Source: Capronia americana (Eukaryota; Ascomycota; Eurotiomycetes; Chaetothyriales; Herpotrichiellaceae). Taken from it: 64,000 bases of DNA. Under the pieces are notes generated by a model that did not search any database, was not told the origin of the DNA, and was given only the letters and a program-made list of their open reading frames with translations. The DNA lies in contig JADWQD010000009.1 in the NCBI GenBank assembly GCA_016110215.1, positions 312,093 to 376,092 of the forward strand. Reading direction: 5' to 3'. Every line of letters starts with the position of its first letter. Positions within the stretch are counted from its first letter, which is position 1. Of the stretch, positions 33,886 through 45,804 are shown piece by piece. A program made the translations under genes and the position numbers.

Positions 33886-36800
33886 TCACCAACCGCTGTC
33901 ATCATCTATTTTCTTGAACTCGTGCTTCTGGTCGTGGACCTGGTTACGGTACTCGATGCATTTGAAGCAAAAGTCAAAGTCGGCGCAGTTCTGGCAACGA
34001 TATCTTGAGCCACATATGAACTGGTCACAGCCTAGTTAACGGAATGGTTTGTCAGAGATCGGCAGCTTAATCACTCACCAAGTGGCAACTGTCACAAGTG
34101 GCATTGTGCCATTGATGCGGCTTATCCGGGAGACCCTTCTCTTCAGAGCCGTCTCCCTTCTCTCCCGTGTCCAAGGTGTCCAGAAAGTCCTCGTGGTCGT
34201 GGAAGATTGCGACATGATGCGGCGCCCAATTGTCTTTGGTCCGCAGGTCTTTGTTGGCCCCTTCCTCGATGAGCCGTTCGATGATTTCTACGTTCCATTG
34301 TCGACAGGCCCAGTGCAGAGCAGTCCAGCCATCGTTGTCAGGGGTGTTGATCTGCCCCTTCTCTCCCTTTGCAAGCAGATAGTCCAGGACTGACTCGTTT
34401 TCATGCGCGCTCGCAAAATGTAGCGGCAGCCTGCCATGCTTGTCCTTAGCTACAAGAATACTGGGCCCGCTGAGCTGAACCAACAGGTCCAGCTTCCCGA
34501 TGGCATCGTAATATGCCTTGCTTGCCAAGTGAGCTGCGGTCCGGCCCTCGTTGTCGGCTGTGTCGGCTGGAAGCTTGGTCTTTTCTATAATGAACGTCAT
34601 CAATTCTACCGACGTACATATCGTGGCTGTGTTGAGTAGCGAGCCATATCGGCCACCATGAATAGTCGGGTCTGCGCCATGGTCGAGGAGATACTCCAGC
34701 ATCTTGCGGCGCCTTTCGAACCTCTTCTCGGGGAGCTTTCTCGTGGCAGCGTTGCGCCGGCCTGTCCGAGTCTTGGGCTTGCGGACGTAAACCGATGCGA
34801 TCAGCGCCGTCTGGTACTCCCCGCCTATGTCGTTGATGGACACAGGGTGCTTGCCTTCTAAGAGCGCTCTTGCCATTTTCAGATTTCCGAACTCAGCACA
34901 CTCTTGAAGCGCAGTTCCGTATCCTGCACTGGCGCTTTCTTCATCCGGATTGGCGCCTTTGTCCAGGAGGAGGTCGACTGTGGGAATGTCGTCGTTGCGC
35001 AGTGCGGCATGGAAGGCCTCGGCCAGGTCAGTCGGCTTCAACTCTACTTTCTCGTGTTCTAGAGTGATTTTGATTGCCTCATCATTGCGGCTTTCGACGA
35101 GCTGTACGAGAAAACTGTTTCCTAATAAGGTCGGATCCGGCTCAATTGTAGCGCCTCGGTCCAGAAGGAGCTTAATGATATGGCCATTATTGTGGGCGAC
35201 TGCTAGATGAATAGGGGTTTGACTCGCGTTGTTGACCCCGTTCACATCTGTTCCTGCATCGAGTAGTAGCTTAACGGTGGCGAGAGAGGTACCATACCCG
35301 GTCACGGCGAGGGCGAGAGGCGTGTTCCCGTTGCTGTCCCGACATTCCAGCTTGACCTGGCGCACGAGGAGGAGCCGCAACACCTCCAGTGACTCATTTA
35401 ATGCTGCGGTGTGAAGGGGCCGCCGAGAGTCTCTGACGAACTCTTTATTCGCACCTGTATCCAGCAACATTTCAGCCATCTCTTCGTAACCATATGAGGC
35501 CGCCAAGTGTAGACATTTGCCTAGTTGATCCTCGTTCGGGTTATGTTTCAGTAGAATCCTGACCATATCCACATTCCCTGATCGGACGGCATCCTCGAGA
35601 GGCGTTTCGTTCCAGAAGTCAGTTTTAGCAGGGTTTGCGCCGTGATTCAGCAGGATCTGTGCGATCTGAGTATGGCCGACACACGCCGCGACCTGTAAGG
35701 CAGTGCTTGAACCCTGCCTAACATCTATCTTGATTCCGTCCAGCCCGGCGAGGTATTCCACGATCTCTACATTTTCGCCGCCTGCAGCCTGAGGAAGCAG
35801 TATAAGTTCATTTGCCACCGCCGCTGGAGACAGAAATTGCGCTAGGAGCAATTTGAGGAAGTCAAAGCGTCCCAATTCGATGGCTTGTTGTAACGGACCG
35901 CTACTGTCCTCGCTGCCGACCATGATGATGTCTTCTTCATTTTCTTGTTGGTTTTCCCTTGACTCTCCGTTCTCACTTAGCTCCTGGCTTGTCTCGCTTT
36001 CGTTTTCATCCGGCTCTGAGCCTCTCCCCTTGGTCTCTTCAGCAGATGGCTTGTCCTTAGTACGTTCAGAAAGTCCACGTTTTCGAGCTTCCAGAAGAAG
36101 CTTGACCACCTCATACTGATTCTTCTGAATGGCGCGCAGCAAGACTGTTGAATTGCGTGTAGACTTGTCGTATAAGGAGGCCCCGTTTTCTAGCAAAAGG
36201 TTGACCGCCGCCGCGAATCCGTGCTCACAAGCCCAAAATAGCGGAGTATAGCCGCGGTCATCTTGTCGCGACAGATCTGGTTTTGGCTCATGTTGGAGGA
36301 GAAGTCGTAGTATGCCGGTGTATCGGAATCTCAATGCAAGCATAGCGACTGTCTCGCCATCTTTGTCCGTGGCATCGACATCAATCTCACTCTCGAGGAT
36401 GATATCCACCGTATCTAGATGGCCCTGCCTTACAGCCTCATGGAGCACATTGCGATCTCGGTAGTCCCGTACCGCCACAACAGAGGGGTACTTGCTGATT
36501 AGCTTCTTGATGAGGTCGGTGTACCCATACCTAGCGCATGATGACCACGGGAGCTCTTGGACAGATGTCTTGTCTAGCGTTATTACCTCTAGACATCTGT
36601 CTACTATTGAAGAGATGCCACGCTCCAAAGCACAAGACATGATCACCGAAGCATTTTCTTCGAGGAACGCATCGTCCACATCGAGGAGCAAAAAGGTCTC
36701 ATAAGGGGCACGTGGAAACCCCTTAATCAAGCTGGAGAATTTGGTTCCCTCGCCGTGCAGCTCCAACCAAGTTGCAGGATTCTGATGATTCTGATGATCC

Positions 36801-38635
36801 AATTGCCAGGCAGCCCAGACAAGTGCAACATCCTCGTCCCCGTCCATCTCAGAGAGGACTAGTTCGGCGAGCAGAGTCGCTTTTATAGCTGTAGAGATAT
36901 TAAAATTGAATCTTGACATAGTATTCAGGATCTGTATTTTGTCGCTCGACATTGAGTGTGTTGTCTCCCAAGGGTGGCTCCAAGGCCATAGGTGAAGCCA
37001 AGTGCTGAGAAAGCCCCCTTGTTCAATGAGTGACAATATACCAATGTCTTCGGCGTCGACAGCTCGTTGGTAGTGCACATGCCAGAACCTGACTGCGTAG
37101 TCCAACAGAGTCCACTCATGCGGTGAAACAGCCGACAAGGTATTCGTTCCATCTTCGTTTTGCGTCTTCCAGAAAGAGATGTATTGAACACAAATATGCG
37201 CCATCTGCATGTTTATTTTTGGGCCATCCCCAAGCCATGGCCATTGCTTGGACGAAAGGGTGGGCACCTTGAAATCATTTTGCTCAGTGAGATATTGGAA
37301 GGGTCGGGAAAGTTGCAAAGACTGCTCATTGATGTCGAGGATGGCAGCAAGATAATCCCGAAGAACGCGTGATAGGTCCAGAGGCAGATTCAAGTCCATC
37401 GAGTCCAAGTCTTCTCTCGAATTCTCGATTGCAATAATCGTTGCTAGCTCGTCAACTGTCAATGGCCTTGCTGCATGGCAGACTATAGCTACTATCATGG
37501 TAATCAACGGACGATGAACATCAGGTATTGCACCCAGAACAGACTGGAATAGAAGATCAAGATCGGAGAGCAGTTGCTCGTCTTTGTCTATTAATTTCGT
37601 CGTGACGAGCTGGCGATTCTTTGTGTGTTGAAGATATGAGGCAACGAGCAGAGGATTATCGTAGTGCTTGTGAGCAAGCATCGAAATCCGATCCTGGACT
37701 CTTTTCAGGCAAGGTCGTGATTCAATCGCGTGATCAATCCAAGACGCAATGTCTTTGGACAATGCGTCTTTGAAATAGTCTTGTTCCAGTCTGATTTCCA
37801 ACGGATATGCTGCGTCCAGATCCACGTCAACTTCAGCGGGTACGGCGACTATGACCTTGAGAGGCATTTCGGTTGCCTTGAGAAACTCTGCAAGTTTCTT
37901 GAGTACTTTAGCTCCTTCCGAAAACGTGGACTCTTCCCGTAAGGTTGAGAAACCTAGCTCGATTGTATGTTTTTGAGGACCAGAAACGAGAAGCGTTCTA
38001 AGCAGCGTCCACAGCGTGTCTTGTCTCCAGACCGAGTCGAGTCCTCGGAGCGATTGTCTCAGGTCATCGTATATGTCGGATTGGTAGGACTCGAAAGTAG
38101 GATCCAGAAGGATCTGGTGACAGAGGGCTGCGAGAACCGTTTCCTGTTGGCCGGCGATACGGCTTGCAATAGTTTCCTGGATGAGGACCTTTGTAGTGTG
38201 CCTCTTATCATCCGTTTGCTCCAGCTTTGCCATAAGAGTGTCATAAAATACTGGCGTAGCCAAGGCTGGTGGTACCTTGATGAGAACTAGAGCGCTCTTC
38301 TCGTATGAGGTCCACTTTTGCGTTATTTGGTGCTCGCAGACCGACGTCGCAAGGTGGTTCAGGTAATATCCTGACAATGGACCAGGCGGGTTTGACCCTA
38401 CTACTGTTCTATCCAAGAACGTCTGCAAGAGTTCACGCAAGGCCACTTTGAATAGCACTGGCTTCGCCGCCTCGTCATTTGCGCTGCTGACATCGTCGGC
38501 TGGCGTCTCTTCAGCTTCTTCGGAGCCAGGCTCACTGCGATCATCCTCGCTCGGGGTAGTAGCTTCCGTGTCTGAGGAGCCAGAGCGATCGGATTCTGTA
38601 TCTGACAGGCTCCAGCCTCCCTCGCCCGACGCCAT
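33886..38635 (-). CDS. Giant ankyrin protein with degenerate NACHT and C-terminal ZZ finger
   Basis: 1563 aa in two exons; intron 34021-34078 (GTGAGT..CAG). The N-terminus is acidic and Ser-rich. Residues about 80-460 follow the layout of a fungal NACHT NTPase, but the P-loop position reads LIKVPPALATPVF instead of GKPGSGKST, and the Walker B position reads TIELGFSTLREE, so ATP binding is doubtful. From about 690 to 1500 there are some twenty ankyrin repeats (TPLFWACEHGFAAAVNLLL, TPIHLAVAHNNGHIIKLLLD and others), with an acidic insert near 900. The last exon completes a ZZ-type zinc finger, CDSC-HLFICGSRYRC, then CQNCADFDFCFKC and HEFKKID, with canonical spacing. Fungal NACHT-ankyrin proteins are NLR-like; this one looks like a non-ATPase derivative. 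Confidence 0.88.
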
Positions 38636-39579
38636 CTCTTCCCTTATTAATGAATACGCTTCGATATGGTCGGAGGCAAAAATCGGCTTGATTGCGAGTC
38701 GGGATCAGTGAGGCTAGAGTGCAGGAGCAAAAAACAAAGCAGGTACTTGAGCAAGAAGTCCGTTAAAATATTGTTGCTTGGCAGCCTCCTCCTCCAGCAT
38801 GCGGTCCAGGATGAGGCAATTTCACCTCAGCCGGGGACAGATTGCTGGAAGCGGCCTTTCGGGACCGATAGAAGGAGGGGCAGCGCATGGAAGCCGTGCG
38901 ATGTCCATGCAAGGAAGGTCGAGTGAGACTGTGGTGAATTTTGCTTCGATGTGCTCGAGTCTTCGGTTGCGAAAGCAATTCGATAGGTAGAATGCTCTTG
39001 AGCCTCCAATCACCATGACATCTAACGTGACTAGGAGAATCCATTGCTTGAAACGAACATGGTATTCATCAGTAAGGGTTGCATTGCGCTGTCCAGCTGT
39101 CAAGTGGCTGACGCCTCCATCACACTCATGCGCGGTTCTACTGGTCTCAAGGTGACCACCACGTACGTACATGCAACCATCCCTGCCCGGACTCGGCGGA
39201 CACGGCGGACACGGCAATTTCCGCGCCCCCCCCCCCCCCCCCCCCCAAATCAGACGTTTTGGTCCAGCTGCATCCATCACCCCTCCGCCTCTTCAGCCTA
39301 TCATTACGCTACCTTACTGTCTGCCTTCCAGGTGCACGTTTTTTCTATGTACATACAGGCTGGGGCCCTGCTCCCTTCACTCAGCTGCTAGTGATCGTAC
39401 CAGTTTTCGGGTTGGTCATAATTGTTTGCTTTCGTATCTTCCGGGTTCAGAGGATCGCGACAGCCGCCCATTCAAAGCCTGAGAAGTTCGGCATCTGATC
39501 CAAGCTTGCTCGAAAATATCTGTTGGGGTTTCTTGAGACATCCAGATTCTGTGCTCACTGCGACGAAAGAAGCGCCACC
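38636..39579. other. Intergenic region with homopolymer tract
   Basis: About 0.9 kb between the divergent ankyrin and S8 genes. It contains a 21-bp poly-C tract and no supported gene. Confidence 0.55.
39226..39246 (+). repeat. Poly-C tract (21 bp)
   Basis: Uninterrupted run of 21 C. Such tracts are length-variable and error-prone in sequencing. Confidence 0.9.
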
Positions 39580-42500
39580 ATGGAGGTAGAGAGTCCAATG
39601 GATCCTCGTAGCTCGTTGTTCACAGCAGACCCCCAGCTTGTCCTTGAATCAGCCAACAGTCAGGGACCTATCGAGCCAAATCCAACCATGTCGCGTTCGA
39701 ATACAGCTGGCGATCCTGATTCTGAAGACGAAGACGACGACGACGACGACGATGACAAGGACATCGATACCAAGCGCAACAAATTGCTGCAGAAGCTTAG
39801 AGAGGATAGCCAAACTTCCAAGTACCACAACGCCAACCAAGAAACTTACGACACGTTCGTAAAAGAGCACCGCGGAAGTGTCAAGAACTGTATGATCGAC
39901 CCAAATGACCGGAGAGAAAAGACACTGCTCCATTATCTCGCGAACCGTTTAGGCAAGACAGACATGAAGTCCTGCTGCTTCCAGCTTCTAGTGAGGCTCA
40001 TCCTAGAAATTGGGAACCCCGAGGATCCTGGCTCGGCAATTCTCAAAGAACAATCTTCTGAAGGCAAACATACATGTCTCCACTTGGCCGTCGCGCGCGA
40101 TCAGTTCGAATTTGTCAAATTCGTCTGCACTACGGCCGACAAAGGCGCTCTTTCGGATGCAATCTCCATCCTCAACGCGAAACAATTGAACTGTCTTCAC
40201 GTGGCCACAACCACGGAGAACGAACCAAACTTGGCCCTGATCGAGGTCCTGGTCGATAATGCCAACGCTAAGACTTTGCTGGAACGCAGGAAACCTGTCG
40301 ACGAGCATGATCTAGGAACGCTGAACACGGCCTTGCACGATTTTGTTCACGTTAGGATGTGCAAATTACTGACGCGAAAATGCCAAAAGAAATTTGACGA
40401 CTGCGACAAATGTTCTCCAAAGGAAAAGCCGAAGGAAAACCTGGAAATTGTCGCCGAGAGGCAGAAGAAACTCTATATGCAAATTCTAGAAGCCATGACA
40501 GCGAAGTGCCGCGATGCGATAAAGGTCCTCAACAAGGTGGAGCAGTCACCGTATCTGTACCACCTCTCGACGAGATCGAGAGAAGTCAGCAAGTGGTCAG
40601 GGCTCGAGTTTGAACCCGACGATCCAATATCGAACCCTATCTCACAGTCAGAAAAGGAGAAGCCAACTCAGCGTTCTGTTCTTAAACGTGCCTCTCAAGA
40701 AAAGCCTGAGACTGCGACGAAAAAGCTAAGGCACTTAAAAGCAGTCCCAGAGTACTCTAGATCGCTGGCCAAGGACGTGGCAAAGTTTCTGATGGCTCAA
40801 TCGCTCTCTCAAGATAACTTTCCCGATACATGCACCAGCCTATTCGGCAAACGTAGGTATCTTCCTAAATTTACTCCATATGTAATCCGTTCCAAGTCTT
40901 GCATAGCCCTTCCAGATGAATAGTTGGACTTGGTCTTTGACGATCAAATCAGGTCTCCCTCATACCGAACTCATCTTCAAGGCATTCCCATTGAATGAGA
41001 AAACGACCCAAGTGCACGAAAACTTCGAATTAGCGCCTATCCTTGCTTGTGTCGAGTTAGGGTTCGCCAGCAAGGCACTTCCGGCGACACCATCAGGTCT
41101 TTCTACCCAACCAACCAGTCCTGATCTTGACCCGTCCTGGCAACACAAAGGCCGGGAAAAGCGCACCGAACTTGTGGTTGACTTTTTCAACTGGCTTCGA
41201 GAGACTAAGAAGGTCAAAAGAATTGTCAAGCTGATTGTCAGTGACGACTCGGATTGGCCTTGTAGTGATGAAACAATCGAGGATTGCCTTCGGACTTTCG
41301 ACGTGCGTTTCCTCGATTGGAAGAAGGAAGATCTCGATATCCAATCGGTAAAGAAGGTGGCGGAGAATCTACGAGAACTGTGGGTGCATTGGAGTGGCCG
41401 AAACTCGACGCTTTACGGCTGGTCTGATATAGAATATGGGTTTAAAAGCCTTCTCCAGGTATGTCTTCCTCCAAGCCGACGAATATTCAAGGCACAACGG
41501 AGAAGAGTTAAGGTCAATTCTGACGTATTTGCTAACAGCTCCGCAAACTCCACTTGTCCGTGACAATGGTGAGCGACCCGGGCAAAACCCGAGGGTTTTT
41601 AATTGTTATCGTTCTTACTAACCATAGAGGATAGTTTCAGGGCACCGAGCAGGGACGTGAGCCGGAAGCATATAGTAACAAAAACATCAACTTGTTCAAA
41701 ACCCGCTTGCATCGGCCTGAAAACAACCCAGACTTGGTGGTCGAAGATCCAAGCACCATGCAGATCAAGCCTGAAGTGCCAACAACCCGTGCCGATGCGT
41801 CCAAAGAGTAAGTACAGCCCGTTACTATATAGTCCGTCCGTTCTTTGAATCTACGGCAGCTGAAATTTAAACCCAAGCGGAAACTTCTGGGTGAAAGCTC
41901 TGGAAAACTTTGTCCATGTGATCAAAGACAAAGCCAGCAAAGAACCCAAGCCCATTAGAGAAAAGATGCAGCCCATCAAAGTGGCACTCATTGACGACGG
42001 AGTAACCTTGGGAGACCTAGCAAACACAAAGTTGATCACCAAAGGGTGGTTCCCCGGCCCACCGACACCAGAGCATGGGTCTATGAATCTGTGGTACTAC
42101 TCCGAGAAGGGCCACGGGACGGAAATGGCGAAACTCGTCCAGTTTGCCTGTCCATTTGTTAACATCGTTGTCGGCAAACTCGACACCAAAAGATCGGTGT
42201 ATGGCACGGTAGCAAAGTCCGCAGTCAAAGTAAGACCAACAGAATTTAGGCAAATCATAAACAGGATAGCACAGCTAACTTTGTTTGCGACAAGGCAATT
42301 CACCACGCCATGGCCGAGAGGGTCCACATTATCTCCATGAGTTGGACCCTTTACGAGACCCTAGACAACAAAAAGGATCTGGAAGAACTCGCCAATACCA
42401 TCAATGACGCTGCCGGCCGGGGGATCATCCTTTTCTGCGCTGGTGAAGACAGGGGGCAGCTCGAGGGGAACAAGAAAGCGTTTCCCGCAGATAGCGGCAC

Positions 42501-42984
42501 GACGCGGATTAAGAGAATCGGTTCGGCTGGAGAATACGGCGAGAAGTCGAATTCTGTCAACGAAGACAACATCGACTACCTCTTTCCGGGCGGTATCGCG
42601 ACTGAGCAAGACCAAGGCAGTTCTGCCGCGACGGCGCTCGCGTCCGGGCTGGCCGCCATGATTCTGTGGTGCTCGGAGCTCTATAGGGTTCGTGAGGACG
42701 AGAAAGCGACCAAGGGCGACGGCACGGAGCTTGAGGATCTTGATTTTGGGGTCAAAGAACGCATGATCTTGCTCTTCAAAGCCCTGAAAACGCCGACGAA
42801 TAAGTTTGTCAATATTATTGACATACTCAACCAGGCCAAGAAGGATGATGATCCGGTGCTGTCGGTACTCAGGAAGTGTAAAAGGAAGGTTCCTGAGCAT
42901 CTGTACGGTGAATCAATCAATGTGACTGGGAAGGTTACCCGGGGAACCTATAAAGACGCTACTAAGGCGTTACAGGCTGTATAG
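39580..42984 (+). CDS. Ankyrin-like / subtilisin (S8) protein
   Basis: Six exons, 1020 aa; introns 40853-40906, 41458-41538, 41569-41640, 41808-41877 and 42230-42294. The start ATG has an ideal context (GCCACCATGG). Residues 1-100 contain an acidic run; about 110-300 look like divergent ankyrin repeats (KTLLHYLANRLG, TCLHLAVARDQFEFVKF, NCLHVATTT). The C-terminal third is a peptidase S8 domain: Asp in VALIDDGV (about 708), His in GHGTEMA (about 751) and Ser in QGSSAATALASG (about 899). There is no signal peptide, so it is probably cytosolic. Intracellular S8 domains occur in fungal NLR-type proteins; here the protease is C-terminal and no NTPase is present. The 30-nt third exon is fixed by frame on both sides. 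Confidence 0.83.
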
Positions 42985-43252
42985 GTGTTCTATACCTATA
43001 CGTAATATTATTGTAGCCCTTATAACTATATAGTCAGGCGTTCCCTAGGGACCCCTTTAAATTCATTATATCCTCTAAATTGAGTCACATTAAGGAGAGC
43101 TCTAAGGCACGTGCCAATGTCGGAGCAAAGATAACAAAGTGATATAGTTGGTGAAGATGGAATGGTGCTATTTCAGGCTATCCAGGGCGTCCATCTACAG
43201 GAATCCTCGTATAGATTGACCGCGCTTGAGATACGCTGAGCCTCTGCTGTCT

Positions 43253-44242
43253 TCAGTTGCCCACCGCGTGCTCTAACACAGCGCCATCAGACTTCGCCTT
43301 CCCTTGTGCCGCAGCTTCTTGACTAGGTAGCGCCTTGTACATGACGTATTTACACACATCCTCGAGCGGCGCCTCGTCAAGCTTGTTCACATACTCGTTA
43401 TATGGGCTTATCTCCCCCGGCGCCCTCGGGTCGAAGATGACGGGATCGTCCCGCGGAATGACCCCAAACAGCTTCTTCACTTTGGCCATGGTATCTGTGA
43501 CTGAATCAATCTGCGCACGTAAGGTGAACGCAGCATTGAACCTTTCCATGTCACCCCTCCGTCGCTCCAGCAGCACGGCCGTTCGGAAGAAGGTCGGCAG
43601 CCCGCTTCTGCTCGCCTCGTTCTCAAATAGGTTCCACTCGACGGCATTGCACCGGTCTGGGTCACCCTGATCGGCGCCGCGCGTGTCGCTGTACTCGCTT
43701 CCGTTGATGGTAATGCGGTGCTCCGTATCGTAGGTCTGGGACAGTTCATAGCCGAGCTTAAGGCTGGCGTCCGCGCCAGCGAAGCCGGCGCCTAGTGAGC
43801 CCTCGATGGATTTCTTAGCCGTGCTGTTCATCATGCTCGGCATGAGAGAGTAGGTGCCGTTGGGCGACACTCCTTTGACGTTCGGGTCGTACCAGACGTC
43901 GCGCGAGGCGCCGTCCTTGCGGGCGCTTGTGAACACGATGCAGATGCGCAGGGACTTGAAGCGCTTTCCGAGCTCGCGCTGGTGCAGGTGCCAGCGGAAG
44001 ACGATGAGGGTGTAAGGCGTCTTCTTGGCGTCGTGGCCATGGATGGTGTCGTCGCGCTGGCCGTACACGGCCATGGGCTGGCGCTGATCGAAGCCGGTGA
44101 TCTTTACGCGCTGGATTTTGCCCTTGTTCTTGAGGCGCGGCTCGTACTCGTTGTTAAGTTCGTCTTCTGAGTTCTCGTACTCAACTTCGTCGAGGCTCAT
44201 GCCGTACTCGATCTCTTCGGTGTGGTCGAGACTGTCAGCCAT
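43253..44242 (-). CDS. Uncharacterised conserved fungal protein
   Basis: Single exon, 329 aa, convergent with the S8 gene (268 bp apart). I do not recognise a named domain. The N-terminus is acidic. The centre has a NGTYSLMPSMM stretch, then Gly/Ala-rich segments (GSLGAGFAGADASLKLGYEL) with alternating polarity suggesting beta strands, then CNAVEWNLFENEASRSGLPT, FRTAVLLERR and PRDDPVIFDP. This order is familiar from hypothetical proteins common in Pezizomycotina accessory regions, but I know of no assigned function. There is no signal peptide or membrane helix. Confidence 0.8.
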   Translation of the reverse strand: MADSLDHTEEIEYGMSLDEVEYENSEDELNNEYEPRLKNKGKIQRVKITGFDQRQPMAVYGQRDDTIHGHDAKKTPYTLIVFRWHLHQRELGKRFKSLRICIVFTSARKDGASRDVWYDPNVKGVSPNGTYSLMPSMMNSTAKKSIEGSLGAGFAGADASLKLGYELSQTYDTEHRITINGSEYSDTRGADQGDPDRCNAVEWNLFENEASRSGLPTFFRTAVLLERRRGDMERFNAAFTLRAQIDSVTDTMAKVKKLFGVIPRDDPVIFDPRAPGEISPYNEYVNKLDEAPLEDVCKYVMYKALPSQEAAAQGKAKSDGAVLEHAVGN

Positions 44243-45085
44243 CTTGATGTGAGATACGAAGATCCGTGGATCTCTCTGGGAATGGGGAGTAGAAGAGATG
44301 ACAGATGAGAAGTAACCTTCTTTGTTCGGGTCGGGCCGATACTAGGAAAGAATCTATACAGCGGTACGAGTAAGTTTTCTCTGAGGGATTGCTTCCCTGT
44401 TCGATAGACCGAGTCGGCGACTCAAGCAGCCCGCACAATTGCACATGTCAATGTGGTTTTGTAAGGCTCGTTTGGTTTGTGTGTTTCAGAGACAACGCGG
44501 CAGCGTTCGTTGCACCCTGGTTTGGCTGCACGCCAACAAGGCTTCCCCCTTCACAGCGTATGTAGGTTCATAGTTGCGAGAATATGGTTACTAGTGCGGG
44601 CCGCATGAGTTGCGGCCCACCTGCGCCCTGCTTAGCTTAACGGTCTGTCGACTTGAAAGGTAATCGTTGGGTACGTGGTGCCAACGAGACCCGAACTCTC
44701 GACCAATGAAGGATCACTCGGTGCAGGCGAAAGTGAGGCAGCCGGCGAGGATGGTGACGCCTTGCCGAATTCCTGAAGAGTGCATCGGTTCAAGCCTGCA
44801 CTGCGCTTGGTATGGTTTAGTCTAAAAAAAGTTGGAGTTACGGACAAGGTGAATACGAGAATTTGAGGCAGGGAACTTTGGTGGTTTTACGTACTTTCCA
44901 GGTTGAATAGTGCCTATTTGAGACTCATCCCTAGCTGAGAGGCAAGTTTAGACGATCTTGAAGGGGCCCGGGTTTAGACCGCAGGGTCACTCGTACTCGA
45001 TCCATGGGCTTGTGGATCGGTACGTCTCGTAATTCTCGACCCAATTTCTGTGAATCAAGCCACGGTTGCGAAAGCACCGCAGAAA
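44243..45085. other. Intergenic region
   Basis: Upstream region of the minus-strand uncharacterised gene, then degraded sequence leading into the HeLo-kinase relic. No supported gene. Confidence 0.45.
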
Positions 45086-45537
45086 TCGATCAGGCTACGT
45101 GCTAGATGGGCGATTCGCGACAGAAAGGCCTTTGAAGCCCTTATCAACGATCTCATAGACTTCAATGACGCCCTCGACGCTACCTTGACGCCGATGGTAC
45201 TGCAACTTGTGGGATTTCAATGTTCGAAGTCAACTGACTGCCTAAATTTCTGATGTATTCGCTCGGCTGTGTTCTTCTGGAGATCGGTTTATGGCGGCCT
45301 TTGTCAGTCCTCTGGAAGCCCGAATACGCCCGAGATCTAGCAGCATGGAAAGACAGGGTATGTCGCAAGTTCGTTCCCGAACTCGGAGGACGCTGTGGTG
45401 AGAGATACCAGCTCGTCGTCCACAGTCTCCTCACGCAAGCTGACGTTGTAACCTCGCCGGGAACTGTACCTTTGACGAATTTTGAGCTGCTACAGCTGAT
45501 GGAAGAAATCCACACGTGGACACATTGGCTAGCATAA
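45086..45537 (+). pseudogene. HeLo / protein-kinase relic
   Basis: Two separate fragments of a known fungal architecture. First, SIRLRARWAIRDRKAFEALI followed by NDLIDFNDAL matches the end of a HET-S/LopB-type HeLo domain (WAVxDKxKFExLIxxLxxxND). A stop follows. Then MYSLGCVLLEIGLWRPL and RKFVPELGGRCGERYQ match the end of the kinase-like domain that normally follows. The kinase N-lobe and catalytic loop are absent and no start codon or HeLo beginning is found. I read it as a gene decayed by internal deletion. Confidence 0.65.
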
Positions 45538-45804
45538 GCGTTGAGTGATAGAGGTTGATAGAGAATGACCAGTTATCAGTCGGCCAATGTGTCTTTTATC
45601 TCCCTTTGCTGATCGTCTTCAGCGATCTCACTTCACGACTCTCAAGACCTCGGTTGCTAAATCTGACTTGAAGGTCGTGAGCCGACTTCCGCAACAACTC
45701 CTTTCTTGGTAAGGTAAAGCCTCTCTCTCCGCCAAGTACGAGGTACAGCACATTCAACTTCGGAATGACGACCTCCACTATACTGTAACCCGTCGCGCTT
45801 CGTT

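Noticed and set aside
39171..39482. Plus-strand ORFs across the poly-C tract
   Set aside because: Composed of polyproline from the C run; no domain or splice logic.
41569..41627. Earlier acceptor (CATAG at 41627) for intron 3 of the S8 gene
   Set aside because: It leads to a TGA after about ten codons, while the acceptor at 41640 keeps the frame.
40853..42294. S8 gene seen as several broken ORFs
   Set aside because: Five introns with standard ends restore one 1020-codon frame with all three catalytic residues; not a pseudogene.
44640..44720. Sequence resembling a tRNA T-arm (GAACTCTCGACC region)
   Set aside because: No acceptor stem, anticodon arm or correct spacing could be drawn; no tRNA found anywhere in the window.
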